NCBI RefSeq assembly: GCF_042432825.1
Contig: NZ_JBHLWN010000046.1
Location: 60,588 to 124,587 of the forward strand
DNA from: Gordoniibacillus chartarius
GTDB taxonomy: Bacteria; Bacillota; Bacilli; Paenibacillales; NBRC-103111
Direction: 5' to 3'
Length of the DNA: 64,000 bases
Below the pieces are notes generated by a model. That model was not told where the DNA came from and did not search any database. It saw only the letters and a list, made by a program, of their open reading frames with translations. This document shows positions 34,498 to 42,042 of this stretch, one piece after another (positions within the stretch are counted from its first letter, which is position 1; every line of letters starts with the position of its first letter). Made by a program: the position numbers and the translations under genes.

Positions 34498-34530
34498 ACT
34501 GCTCATTTCGGGAGCAGTTTTTATTTTTTT
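34498..34530 (+). terminator. Riboswitch expression-platform terminator
   Basis: ACTGCTC (34498-34504) pairs with GAGCAGT (34512-34518), followed by a long T/A run to 34530, only 20 bases before the next start codon. It is the likely on/off element of the riboswitch. Confidence 0.88.
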
Positions 34531-34549
34531 CCAAGAAGGGGTTTTGAGA

Positions 34550-34918
34550 ATGCAAGGGACTTTCGTGCCAACTATGCCTGAACTCGTTCGATATCTCATT
34601 GACCAGCTGAAGCCGAACAAGGACGGCAGTACATGGAGATTATCGGCCGCAGCTTGTTCGGAGCAGTTGTTCTGGATGAAGCTGGGGACGGATAACGGCG
34701 AACAACATATGATGCTGGGCCTGCCTACGCACGTTGCGCAATATGTGCTGCCTCAGCTGGACGAGGCATCCGTACGCGAAGCCTGGAACGAACCTGAAGC
34801 GTTCTTAACCGATCTCGAGCAGCTGAGCAGGAGCTTGCCGAGCGGCAATCATAAGCTCGTCATCGCTCCTGTTCAGACTCCGTTTTATGGGGAAATACGC
34901 GTTACAGCTTCGTATTGA
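34550..34918 (+). CDS. Unknown protein controlled by a c-di-GMP riboswitch
   Basis: A 122-residue soluble protein with no family I recognise. There is no signal peptide and no membrane segment. The N-terminal half appears helical (MPELVRYLIDQLKP, AACSEQLFWMKLG) and the C-terminal half mixed (LVIAPVQTPFYGEIRVTASY). ATG 34550 has AAGAAGGGG eight bases upstream; an in-frame TTG at 34544 is too close. Control by c-di-GMP suggests a role in the switch between motility, adhesion and biofilm, but nothing in the protein itself shows that. It is convergent with the DJ-1-like gene seven bases away. Confidence 0.75.
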   Translation: MQGTFVPTMPELVRYLIDQLKPNKDGSTWRLSAAACSEQLFWMKLGTDNGEQHMMLGLPTHVAQYVLPQLDEASVREAWNEPEAFLTDLEQLSRSLPSGNHKLVIAPVQTPFYGEIRVTASY

Positions 34919-34925
34919 GTCGAAT

Positions 34926-35450
34926 TCATTTGCCGGCCAAGGCGTCGCAGAACGCTTTCGCGTATGGCGGCAAGTCCGGCGGACGGCGTGCGGATACAAG
35001 ATGTCCGTCAACGACAACCTCCTCGTCGAACCACACCGCGCCGGCATTCTCCATATCGTCGCGGATCCCCGGGGTTGACGTCACTTTGCGACCCTGTAAA
35101 ATCTTCGCTGAGATAAGCACCCATCCGGCATGGCATATTTGTCCGATCGGCTTGCCGGACCGGTCCATCTCCCGAACGAGCTCCAGTACCTTCGGATAAC
35201 GCCGCAGCTTGTCCGGCGCCCAGCCCCCCGGTACGAGCAAGCCGTCATAGTCCGCTGCGTTCACTTCATCAAAGGAAAAGTCGCTCCTCGCAGGAACACC
35301 ATATTTGCCGGTATAAATTACGCCTTTCTCCGCACCCGCCAAGTGTACCTCCGCGCCTTCCTCGCGAACCCGGTAAACCGGATACCAAAGCTCCAAGTCT
35401 TCAAATTCCTCGTCGACCAAGCTTAAGACTTTCTTACCTGTCAGCCTCAT
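34926..35450 (-). CDS. DJ-1/PfpI-family protein
   Basis: A 174-residue DJ-1/PfpI superfamily protein. The nucleophile elbow is ICHAGW (Cys followed by His, as in PfpI and YhbO), the domain starts with KVLSLVDEEFEDLELWYP (acidic Glu near the cysteine), and VPGGWAPDKLRRY is the usual glycine loop. Likely a stress-related glyoxalase, deglycase or chaperone; PfpI-type peptidase activity is possible only as a hexamer. ATG 35450 is chosen because GGAGGG precedes it; the longer frame has no ribosome binding site. Confidence 0.85.
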   Translation of the reverse strand: MRLTGKKVLSLVDEEFEDLELWYPVYRVREEGAEVHLAGAEKGVIYTGKYGVPARSDFSFDEVNAADYDGLLVPGGWAPDKLRRYPKVLELVREMDRSGKPIGQICHAGWVLISAKILQGRKVTSTPGIRDDMENAGAVWFDEEVVVDGHLVSARRPPDLPPYAKAFCDALAGK

Positions 35451-35647
35451 GCGATCCCTCCGTCTGATGTTTCCATTATTGCGCCAATGCTTCGCTCCCA
35501 TTTTACCATATGTCCCGTGTTGTCAAAAACTAACTGCGCTTCAGGAGCAGGAATATGCTCGTCCGAATCGAATATATCGGGTAACGGCGCTAAGCCCAAT
35601 TTGCTTGGTGTGTGCTCTTTTCATGGGGGTCTGAAGGAGAGGATTTT

Positions 35648-36055
35648 GTGCAAAAGACTTGCAAGTGCGGATGTATGATGAATATCCGCCTACGCACCGT
35701 CATTTACCTGAACAAAGTAGATATCGAGAATGTCCCGATCTACACCTGCGATGCTTGTCAGCGAAGTGAAGTGCTGCCCAGCGTCAAAGCGGAGCTGACC
35801 GGTCTCATTGCCGATCTCGGCAACATGCCGGCGAAGAAGAAGCTGTCGTTTGACGAATTATCGGAAATTGCGTATCTCATGCGTAAGGTGTCGGAGAAGG
35901 AGCATCGAACCGACAGCATCGAGCGTATAGTGGAGGAGCGAATCAACGAGCTGCTTGACATTATGCTGATTGCCCAATCCCTCGGCGATGAGATCTGGAT
36001 GGAAGAGATTCGGAAACGGCTTGCGCAAATTACCCAGCATTCGTTATCGGCCTAA
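35648..36055 (+). CDS. Small zinc-ribbon-like protein with helical C-terminus, unknown function
   Basis: A 135-residue protein. The first 45 residues contain Cys pairs (CKCGC and CDAC) that can form a zinc ribbon. The remainder is predicted helical with charged heptads (FDELSEIAYLMRKVSEKEHRTDSIERIVEERINELLDIM). I recall related Bacillales proteins of unknown function. GTG 35648 is chosen since AAGGAGAGGA ends about five bases upstream. It lies just upstream of ccpA, with the ccpA promoter in between. Confidence 0.65.
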   Translation: MQKTCKCGCMMNIRLRTVIYLNKVDIENVPIYTCDACQRSEVLPSVKAELTGLIADLGNMPAKKKLSFDELSEIAYLMRKVSEKEHRTDSIERIVEERINELLDIMLIAQSLGDEIWMEEIRKRLAQITQHSLSA

Positions 36056-36105
36056 ACGGGACTTATGAAAAGTCCTATTTGGTTTTCATTGCAAGAAGGC
36101 GCATT

Positions 36106-36156
36106 TTGTCGTATCATTATCGTAAATGTAAAGTGTGCGCTTATTATTTTACGATA
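36106..36156 (+). promoter_or_regulatory. ccpA promoter with a perfect inverted repeat
   Basis: TTGTCG (36106-36111) and TAAAGT (36129-36134), 17 bases apart, form a plausible promoter. Around the -10, TATCGTAAA (36118-36126) and TTTACGATA (36148-36156) form a perfect nine-base inverted repeat 21 bases apart. It could be an operator for a dimeric regulator or a hairpin in the leader. It is not a canonical cre site. Confidence 0.5.
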
Positions 36157-36174
36157 AATGGAGAGAGAGCCAAC

Positions 36175-37182
36175 GTGACAGTTACGATTTACGATGTTGC
36201 CAGAGAGGCCGGGGTTTCCATGGCGACTGTATCCCGAGTCGTCAATAATAATCCGAATGTAAAGCCGCAAACGCGCAAGAAAGTGTTCGAGGCAATCGAG
36301 AGACTCGGTTATCGGCCTAATGCCGTAGCTCGAGGCCTCGCGAGCAAGAAGACGACGACGGTCGGTGTCGTCATTCCGGACATTTCGAACTCGATCTTTG
36401 CGGAAGTCGCCCGCGGCATTGAAGATATTGCGAACATGTATCACTATAATATTATTTTGTGTAACTCGGACAAGCGCAAGGAAAAAGAGATTCGTGTCGT
36501 CAATACGCTGCTGGAGAAGCAGGTGGACGGGCTCTTGTTCATGGGCGGCGTCGTAACGGATGACCATCTGCAAGCGTTTAAAACCGCTTCCGTTCCGGTT
36601 GTTTTGTGTGCCACGGCTGACGAGAAGAAGACGATGCCTTCCGTCGATATCGATCATGAAGGAGCTGCGTTCGACGCCGTGAACGAGCTCATTCGGGAAG
36701 GGCACCGCGATATCGCTATGATTACAGGTACGCTGCAAGACCCGGCGAACGGCTACGCCCGTTACCAAGGCTACAAGCGCGCATTGGAAGAGGCTGGAAT
36801 CCAGGTTCGCGAGCAGTTCGTTCGTGTCGGCAACTATCGGTACGAATCGGGCATGGAAGCGGCAAAATATTTCTTGGAGCAGGAGCAGCGTCCGACAGCG
36901 ATCTTCTCCGCAACGGACGAGATGGCGATCGGAGCGATCCATGCGATCCAGGATCAAGGGCTCAGGGTACCGGAAGATGTATCGGTCATTTCGATCGACA
37001 ACATCCGGATGGCATCAATGGTTCGTCCGCAATTGACGACGGTCGCTCAGCCCATGTACGATATCGGTGCGGTATCGATGCGGCTGTTGACGAAGCTGAT
37101 GAACAAAGATGCCGTAGAGCAGTCGCAAGTCGTTCTGCCGCACGAAATTATTCGCCGCAAATCAACGCGCAGCAGCGTGTAA
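36175..37182 (+). CDS. ccpA: Catabolite control protein A
   Basis: A 335-residue LacI/GalR-family regulator, the global carbon catabolite regulator of Firmicutes. The helix-turn-helix TIYDVAREAGVSMATVSRVVN and hinge (YRPNAVARGLASKK) match CcpA closely, as does the core around the HPr-Ser46-P interface (DISNSIFAEVARGIEDIA). It binds cre operators when complexed with HPr-Ser-P or Crh-like proteins. GTG 36175 follows GGAGAGAGAG. Likely targets here are the cre sites at 689 and 40198. It lies beside acuC/acuA/acsA, as in B. subtilis. Confidence 0.93.
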   Translation: MTVTIYDVAREAGVSMATVSRVVNNNPNVKPQTRKKVFEAIERLGYRPNAVARGLASKKTTTVGVVIPDISNSIFAEVARGIEDIANMYHYNIILCNSDKRKEKEIRVVNTLLEKQVDGLLFMGGVVTDDHLQAFKTASVPVVLCATADEKKTMPSVDIDHEGAAFDAVNELIREGHRDIAMITGTLQDPANGYARYQGYKRALEEAGIQVREQFVRVGNYRYESGMEAAKYFLEQEQRPTAIFSATDEMAIGAIHAIQDQGLRVPEDVSVISIDNIRMASMVRPQLTTVAQPMYDIGAVSMRLLTKLMNKDAVEQSQVVLPHEIIRRKSTRSSV

Positions 37183-37290
37183 TTCGGCTAACAATGCCGC
37201 TTTGCGAAGCCTTCGCAGAGCGGCATTCGCATGCCCGCATGCAAGCAAACTTATCCGGGAACAGTGTATCGAGGAAGGGGACAGACGCGT

Positions 37291-37992
37291 ATGGCATGGA
37301 AGAAGCTCGGATTGATCGGAGCGATGAATGAGGAGATTGAGCTGCTCGTTCAACATATGGATAACGTGACGGAGACGGAAAGGGCTGGCATCGTTTACCG
37401 GGAAGGCCGTTTTCAAGGCAAAGACGTTGTCGTCTGCCGCTCCGGCGTCGGCAAAGTGAATGCAGCGGTATGCACGCAAATTTTGATCGACCGCTATGGC
37501 GTCGATGCGGTTATTTTCACCGGTGTGGCGGGGGCTTTGGATCCGGAGCTCAACATTGGGGATATCGTCGTTTCGACAGAATGTATGCAGCACGATATGG
37601 ACGTTACGGCGCTTGGCTTTGAGCGGGGCGTCATCCCTTACGAACGGACGTCGGTATTTGCGGCGGACGCGGCGCTGGCCGAACTTGCTTATGCCGCAAG
37701 CGCAGCATTGTTCCCGGGCAAATCGAAACAAGGTCGGGTGCTGTCCGGTGACCAGTTCGTGGCGAGCCGGGATACGGTGCGAGAGCTTCATGAACAGCTG
37801 AAAGGCACCTGCACGGAGATGGAAGGTGCTTCTGTGGCGCAAGTATGCTCGATGAACGGCATCCCTTATGTCGTGATCCGCTCGATGTCCGACAAGGCCG
37901 ACGGTTCGGCCCATGTGAACTTTGCCGAGTTTACGGTGCTGGCATCGGAAAATTCCTACCGTATCGTCGAAGAGATGCTGAAACGCATGTAA
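37291..37992 (+). CDS. mtnN: 5-methylthioadenosine/S-adenosylhomocysteine nucleosidase
   Basis: A 233-residue nucleosidase that cleaves MTA and SAH to adenine and the thio-sugar, for methyl recycling. Motifs: IGAMNEEIELL at the N-terminus (catalytic Glu), FTGVAGALDPELNIGDIVVS, SGDQFVAS, the MEGASVAQV purine/ribose site and IRSMSDKADG with the catalytic Asp. ATG 37291 has GGAAGGGG about 11 bases upstream. It is monocistronic and ends in a strong terminator shared in space with the convergent acuC. Confidence 0.92.
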   Translation: MAWKKLGLIGAMNEEIELLVQHMDNVTETERAGIVYREGRFQGKDVVVCRSGVGKVNAAVCTQILIDRYGVDAVIFTGVAGALDPELNIGDIVVSTECMQHDMDVTALGFERGVIPYERTSVFAADAALAELAYAASAALFPGKSKQGRVLSGDQFVASRDTVRELHEQLKGTCTEMEGASVAQVCSMNGIPYVVIRSMSDKADGSAHVNFAEFTVLASENSYRIVEEMLKRM

Positions 37993-37997
37993 GTGAA

Positions 37998-38037
37998 GAG
38001 AGCCCGTTCGGCTGCAGACTGCCGGACGGGCTCTTTT
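37998..38037 (+). terminator. Terminator between mtnN and acuC
   Basis: GAGAGCCCGTTCGGC (37998-38012) pairs with GCCGGACGGGCTCTT (38021-38035), followed by TTTT. The two genes converge here. Confidence 0.85.
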
Positions 38038-38042
38038 ACGTA

Positions 38043-39221
38043 TCATGATAAATACATGAGTGCGAGTTCTTTTACTTGCCGATTTCGTTCCTCAATGGCC
38101 TGTCTTCGGGGGATCGGTGTCCATTGTCCGACCGGATCGAGCCATGTACCGGGCAGCGGATCGGGGCTGGCGCCTTGCCAAGCTTGCAGCCAATCCGCGG
38201 GGAGCGGTAGCAGAGGGTCGGCAGCTAGCTGCTCCACCAGCGGATGGTCGGTCATGACCAGCCATAGCAAACTCCAGGCCCGCGGTACGACGCGCCATAT
38301 ATCGTAACCTCCGCCTCCGAGAGCAATCCAGCGGCCGCCGCAATGGTCCAGCGCCGCCTTACGGATCAGGCGCGGCATGTCGCGGTATATGCGCATCGAG
38401 CAGTGGACATGAGCCAGCGGATCGCTGGCATGGGCGTCGCAGCCGTGCTGCGAGACGATGACATCGGGCTGAAATCGACGTACGGTCGCCTGAAGCACCT
38501 CTGCAAAGCAGTCCATCCATGATTCGTCTTCGGTATAAGGCTCGACGGGCATATTGATGGACGTGCCGAAGGCTTCGCCTTCTCCGCGTTCGGTTACGTC
38601 CCCCGTACCCGGAAACAAATACTTGCCGGTCTCGTGAATGGACAGCGTGCACACGTTCGGGTCGGCGTAAAAGCACCATTGGACGCCGTCGCCGTGATGA
38701 ACGTCCGTATCGATATACAAGACTCGTGCCTGATACTTCTCGCGTATATGGGCGATCGCTGCGGAAGCGTCGTTGTATACGCAGAAGCCTGCGCCTTTGC
38801 CGTGCAGAGCGTGATGCAAGCCTCCGGCAAGGTGAAGGGCATGTTCCGCAGCGCCGGACATCACTTGCTCGGCGGCAGCGATCGAACCGCCTACGACGTA
38901 AGAGGTTATATCATGCATCCCGGGAAAATAAGGCGTATCCTCGGTATCCAATCCATAGCGCCCGGACAGCCGAATCCAATGCTCGTCGGGCTCGGGCTTG
39001 CTCAGCTGCCGCACCGCTTCGATATAGGCGGCACTGTGTACGCGCAGCAGTTCCGCTTCCGTGGCAAGCTGCGGAGCGACGATCGCTTCCGGAGGCAGCG
39101 CGGCAGCCCGCCGCAGCAAATCTACGGTCAGGAGCAGTCTCCTCTGGTTGAACGGATGGGTATCGTGAAAATGGTATCGCGTTTCGTTCTCGTTATATAT
39201 AAAACGGGAGCGGGGCTTCAT
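38043..39221 (-). CDS. acuC: Acetoin utilisation deacetylase AcuC (class I/II histone deacetylase family)
   Basis: A 392-residue zinc-dependent protein deacetylase. HDAC motifs are visible: HHALHGKGAGFCVYND, YIDTDVHHGDGVQ (zinc Asp and His), QHGCDAHASDPLAH (second zinc Asp) and ALGGGGYD. In B. subtilis AcuC removes the acetyl group that AcuA puts on acetyl-CoA synthetase, restoring its activity. It follows acuA after 40 bases on the same strand, and acsA is divergent upstream, so enzyme and modifiers are together. Confidence 0.93.
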   Translation of the reverse strand: MKPRSRFIYNENETRYHFHDTHPFNQRRLLLTVDLLRRAAALPPEAIVAPQLATEAELLRVHSAAYIEAVRQLSKPEPDEHWIRLSGRYGLDTEDTPYFPGMHDITSYVVGGSIAAAEQVMSGAAEHALHLAGGLHHALHGKGAGFCVYNDASAAIAHIREKYQARVLYIDTDVHHGDGVQWCFYADPNVCTLSIHETGKYLFPGTGDVTERGEGEAFGTSINMPVEPYTEDESWMDCFAEVLQATVRRFQPDVIVSQHGCDAHASDPLAHVHCSMRIYRDMPRLIRKAALDHCGGRWIALGGGGYDIWRVVPRAWSLLWLVMTDHPLVEQLAADPLLPLPADWLQAWQGASPDPLPGTWLDPVGQWTPIPRRQAIEERNRQVKELALMYLS

Positions 39222-39261
39222 GGCTTCAAACTCCTTTGGTCAGCGAGGAACGCTTCGTTCA

Positions 39262-39900
39262 TCAATACATGAACCGCTGCTGGAAGCGGATTCGGTCGAA
39301 TTGCTCGACGGAAGATAAGGGGACTTTCTTTCCGATACGCACCATCAAGCAGTTTGCCGGGTGGGAGCAAATTTCCGGATCGTCGGTGGCATACCAAACC
39401 ATGTCGACCGATTTCATCAGCTTCTCCATCATCGCACGATATTCCCATACGGATAGCTTGCTCTTCTCCAAATCCCAATGCCAATAATACTCAGTAGTAA
39501 ACGTAATGACATTCTCCAGCTGCTCTTCCGCAAAAGCATGCTGAATCATCTTCTTGCCAAGGCCGATGGACCGGTACTCGTCGGCGACCTCAATCGCACC
39601 CAATTCAATAAGATCGGGCATATTGCCTTGCGACCATCGTTCAATCGGGTCGGGGTAATGAAACGTAACATAACCGACAATGGTTTCGCCGTCTATAGCC
39701 GCAATAATGCGTCCTTCCGGCAGGCCGGCAATTTCGATCAGAGCTTCGAGCTGCTCCTTCGGACGGCGAAACGCATCGAGCGAGGGGTGCATGCCAAGCT
39801 TTCCCAGCTCCTCCGGCGGGATCGGGCCTGCAATGACGATGCCATTCGGGTAGCGCTCCGTCAGCAAAGTTTGAGTCCGGTATATTTTGATATGCTCCAT
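39262..39900 (-). CDS. acuA: Protein acetyltransferase AcuA (GNAT)
   Basis: A 212-residue GNAT acetyltransferase. Conserved blocks: NGIVIAGPIPPEELGKLGMHPSLDAFRRP at the N-terminus (split at about residue 40), GYVTFHYPDPIERW and the acetyl-CoA loop ADEYRSIGLGKKMIQ. It acetylates the active-site lysine of AcsA and turns it off. ATG 39900 is chosen because GGAG lies ten bases upstream; the longer frame to 39978 has no family match. In B. subtilis acuB (a CBS protein) lies between acuA and acuC; here it is absent. Confidence 0.9.
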   Translation of the reverse strand: MEHIKIYRTQTLLTERYPNGIVIAGPIPPEELGKLGMHPSLDAFRRPKEQLEALIEIAGLPEGRIIAAIDGETIVGYVTFHYPDPIERWSQGNMPDLIELGAIEVADEYRSIGLGKKMIQHAFAEEQLENVITFTTEYYWHWDLEKSKLSVWEYRAMMEKLMKSVDMVWYATDDPEICSHPANCLMVRIGKKVPLSSVEQFDRIRFQQRFMY

Positions 39901-40129
39901 AGCGGGAATGCTCCTTCTGGACGTAGCGATCATCTTGACGAACCGAAACCATCGAAACATATGGACGGGTAACTCCAATTTGGCGGGATGTGCCGTTTAG
40001 TACACTTATAACAAATTTTTGTCCCGCTGGGAAGGGGCGATTCGGGGCACGGAAGGAGGTACACTTAGCGTGTAGGGCAAAATGGAGTTTTATCCCATGA
40101 AATACATAGGCGTATGGACATCTGTGTGC

Positions 40130-40135
40130 TATAAT
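40130..40135 (+). promoter_or_regulatory. acsA promoter, extended -10
   Basis: A perfect TATAAT preceded by TGC, making an extended -10 (TGnTATAAT), in the acuA-acsA intergenic region. The -35 is poor, as is usual with extended -10 promoters. Confidence 0.6.
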
Positions 40136-40197
40136 AAGTTTGTTATATTCGTAATTCCTGGATTTGAACTCATACGAAGAAGCAACGGTATTTTAAA

Positions 40198-40211
40198 TGT
40201 AAGCGTTTAAT
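40198..40211 (+). promoter_or_regulatory. CcpA operator (cre) in the acsA leader
   Basis: TGTAAGCGTTTAAT matches the cre core (TGWAANCGNTNW) with only the last CA differing. It lies about 65 bases downstream of the extended -10 and 22 bases before the acsA start, a repression (roadblock) position. acsA is a known CcpA target in B. subtilis. Confidence 0.65.
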
Positions 40212-40232
40212 TTTTGATGGGAGGTTGTCCGT

Positions 40233-41957
40233 GTGAGCCAGTTGAAAGGTGAAGTTGTTGAAGTTACAGCACAGCATCCGAATATGAACAATTACGAGGA
40301 AACTCGTCTAACCTTTGATTGGAAGCAAGTGGAGGATTCGTTCTCTTGGTCGACAACCGGCAAAATCAATATGGCCTACGAAGCGATCGATCGCCATGCC
40401 GCATCCGGGCGCGCGGAGAAAATCGCCCTCCATTACAGCGATCCGCAGCGGGATGAATCGTATACCTTCGCGGATATGAAGCGCGAGTCCGACAAGTTCG
40501 GCAACGTGCTGCGCGGTCTCGGCGTAGCCAAGGGCGATCGCGTCTTTATTTTCATGCCGCGTACGCCTGAGCTGTACTTCGCACTTCTGGGGGCGATCAA
40601 AGTCGGCGCCGTCGTCGGACCGCTGTTCGAGGCCTTCATGGAAACGGCCGTTCGTGACCGTTTGCAGGACAGCGAGGCAGTCGCCATCGTCACAACGCCG
40701 GCTCTGCTGTCACGCGTTCCGGTTGCTGAGCTGCCGAATCTGAAGCATATCATTTTAGTCGGTCAAGATGTGCAGGCAGAGGAAGGGCAGGTCGATTTCC
40801 ACAAGGAGATGGCGCAAGCGTCCGACAGCCTCGATATCGAGTGGGTTGACCGCGAGGATGGTCTGATTCTGCACTATACATCCGGCTCAACGGGTAAACC
40901 GAAGGGCGTCTACCATGTCCACAATGCGATGATTCAGCACTATTACACGGGGCGCGTCGTGCTTGATCTGCAAGAAGACGACGTATACTGGTGCACCGCC
41001 GATCCGGGTTGGGTAACCGGAACGTCGTACGGCATTTTCGCTCCATGGCTGAACGGGGCAACGAATGTAATCCGCGGCGGACGCTTCAGTCCTCAGGATT
41101 GGTATAATACGATTCAAAAATATAAAGTAACGGTCTGGTACAGTGCTCCTACTGCGTTCCGGATGCTTATGGGGGCCGGAGACGACGTAGTCCGGCAATT
41201 CGACTTGTCGTCGCTCCGTCACGTCCTGAGCGTCGGCGAGCCGCTCAATCCGGAAGTCGTGCGCTGGGGTCTGCGAGTGTATAACCAGCGTATACATGAC
41301 ACGTGGTGGATGACGGAGACGGGCGGGCAGCTCATTTGCAACTATCCGGGCATGCCGATCAAACCGGGCTCGATGGGGCGTCCGCTGCCGGGCATCGAAG
41401 CGGCGATTATCGATGACGCAGGCAATGTGCTGCCTCCGAATCGGATGGGTAATTTGGCCGTGAAGACGCCATGGCCTTCGATGATGCGGAAGATTTGGAA
41501 CAATCCGGCCAAGTATGAAGAATATTTCCGTATTCCGGGCTGGTACATTTCCGGCGACTCGGCTTATATGGACGAGGATGGCTACTTCTGGTTCCAAGGC
41601 CGTATTGACGATGTGATCAATACGTCCGGCGAGCGCGTAGGACCGTTCGAGGTCGAGAGCAAGCTCGTCGAGCATCCGGCTGTGGCCGAAGCCGGCGTGA
41701 TCGGGAAGCCGGATCCGATGCGCGGAGAAATCATCAAAGCGTTCATCTCGCTGCGTGAAGGCTTCACACCGTCGGACGAACTGAAAGCCGACATCGCAAA
41801 GTTCGTCAAGGAAGGGCTGTCCGCTCATGCGGCGCCGCGCGAGATCGAGTTCAAAGACAAGCTGCCGAAGACACGAAGCGGAAAAATTATGCGTCGCGTG
41901 CTGAAAGCATGGGAGCTTAACCTGCCGACCGGCGACTTATCGACAATTGAAGATTAA
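40233..41957 (+). CDS. acsA: Acetyl-CoA synthetase AcsA
   Basis: A 574-residue AMP-forming acyl-CoA synthetase that activates acetate. Motifs: P-loop LHYTSGSTGKPKGVYH, DPGWVTGTSYGIFAPW, WWMTETGG, the hinge YFWFQGRIDDVINTSGERVGPFEVE and the C-terminal PKTRSGKIMRR, where K551 is the residue acetylated by AcuA. GTG 40233 follows GGGAGG at about eight bases. It is divergent from acuA/acuC, with an extended -10 promoter and a cre site, and probably expressed when glucose is exhausted. It ends in a bidirectional terminator. Confidence 0.94.
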   Translation: MSQLKGEVVEVTAQHPNMNNYEETRLTFDWKQVEDSFSWSTTGKINMAYEAIDRHAASGRAEKIALHYSDPQRDESYTFADMKRESDKFGNVLRGLGVAKGDRVFIFMPRTPELYFALLGAIKVGAVVGPLFEAFMETAVRDRLQDSEAVAIVTTPALLSRVPVAELPNLKHIILVGQDVQAEEGQVDFHKEMAQASDSLDIEWVDREDGLILHYTSGSTGKPKGVYHVHNAMIQHYYTGRVVLDLQEDDVYWCTADPGWVTGTSYGIFAPWLNGATNVIRGGRFSPQDWYNTIQKYKVTVWYSAPTAFRMLMGAGDDVVRQFDLSSLRHVLSVGEPLNPEVVRWGLRVYNQRIHDTWWMTETGGQLICNYPGMPIKPGSMGRPLPGIEAAIIDDAGNVLPPNRMGNLAVKTPWPSMMRKIWNNPAKYEEYFRIPGWYISGDSAYMDEDGYFWFQGRIDDVINTSGERVGPFEVESKLVEHPAVAEAGVIGKPDPMRGEIIKAFISLREGFTPSDELKADIAKFVKEGLSAHAAPREIEFKDKLPKTRSGKIMRRVLKAWELNLPTGDLSTIED

Positions 41958-41987
41958 TAGGTGATTTTCGGCATAAAGCAATGTATA

Positions 41988-42033
41988 AAGCCCCGCAGCT
42001 GTCCGGTCAAACCGGCTCAGCTGCGGGGCTTTT
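41988..42033. terminator. Bidirectional terminator between acsA and the PBP gene
   Basis: AAGCCCCGCAGCTG (41988-42001) pairs with CAGCTGCGGGGCTT (42018-42031), with further GCCGGTT/AACCGGC-type pairing in the loop and T or A runs on both sides. It serves the convergent acsA and penicillin-binding protein genes. Confidence 0.9.
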
Positions 42034-42042
42034 CAAAATGCT

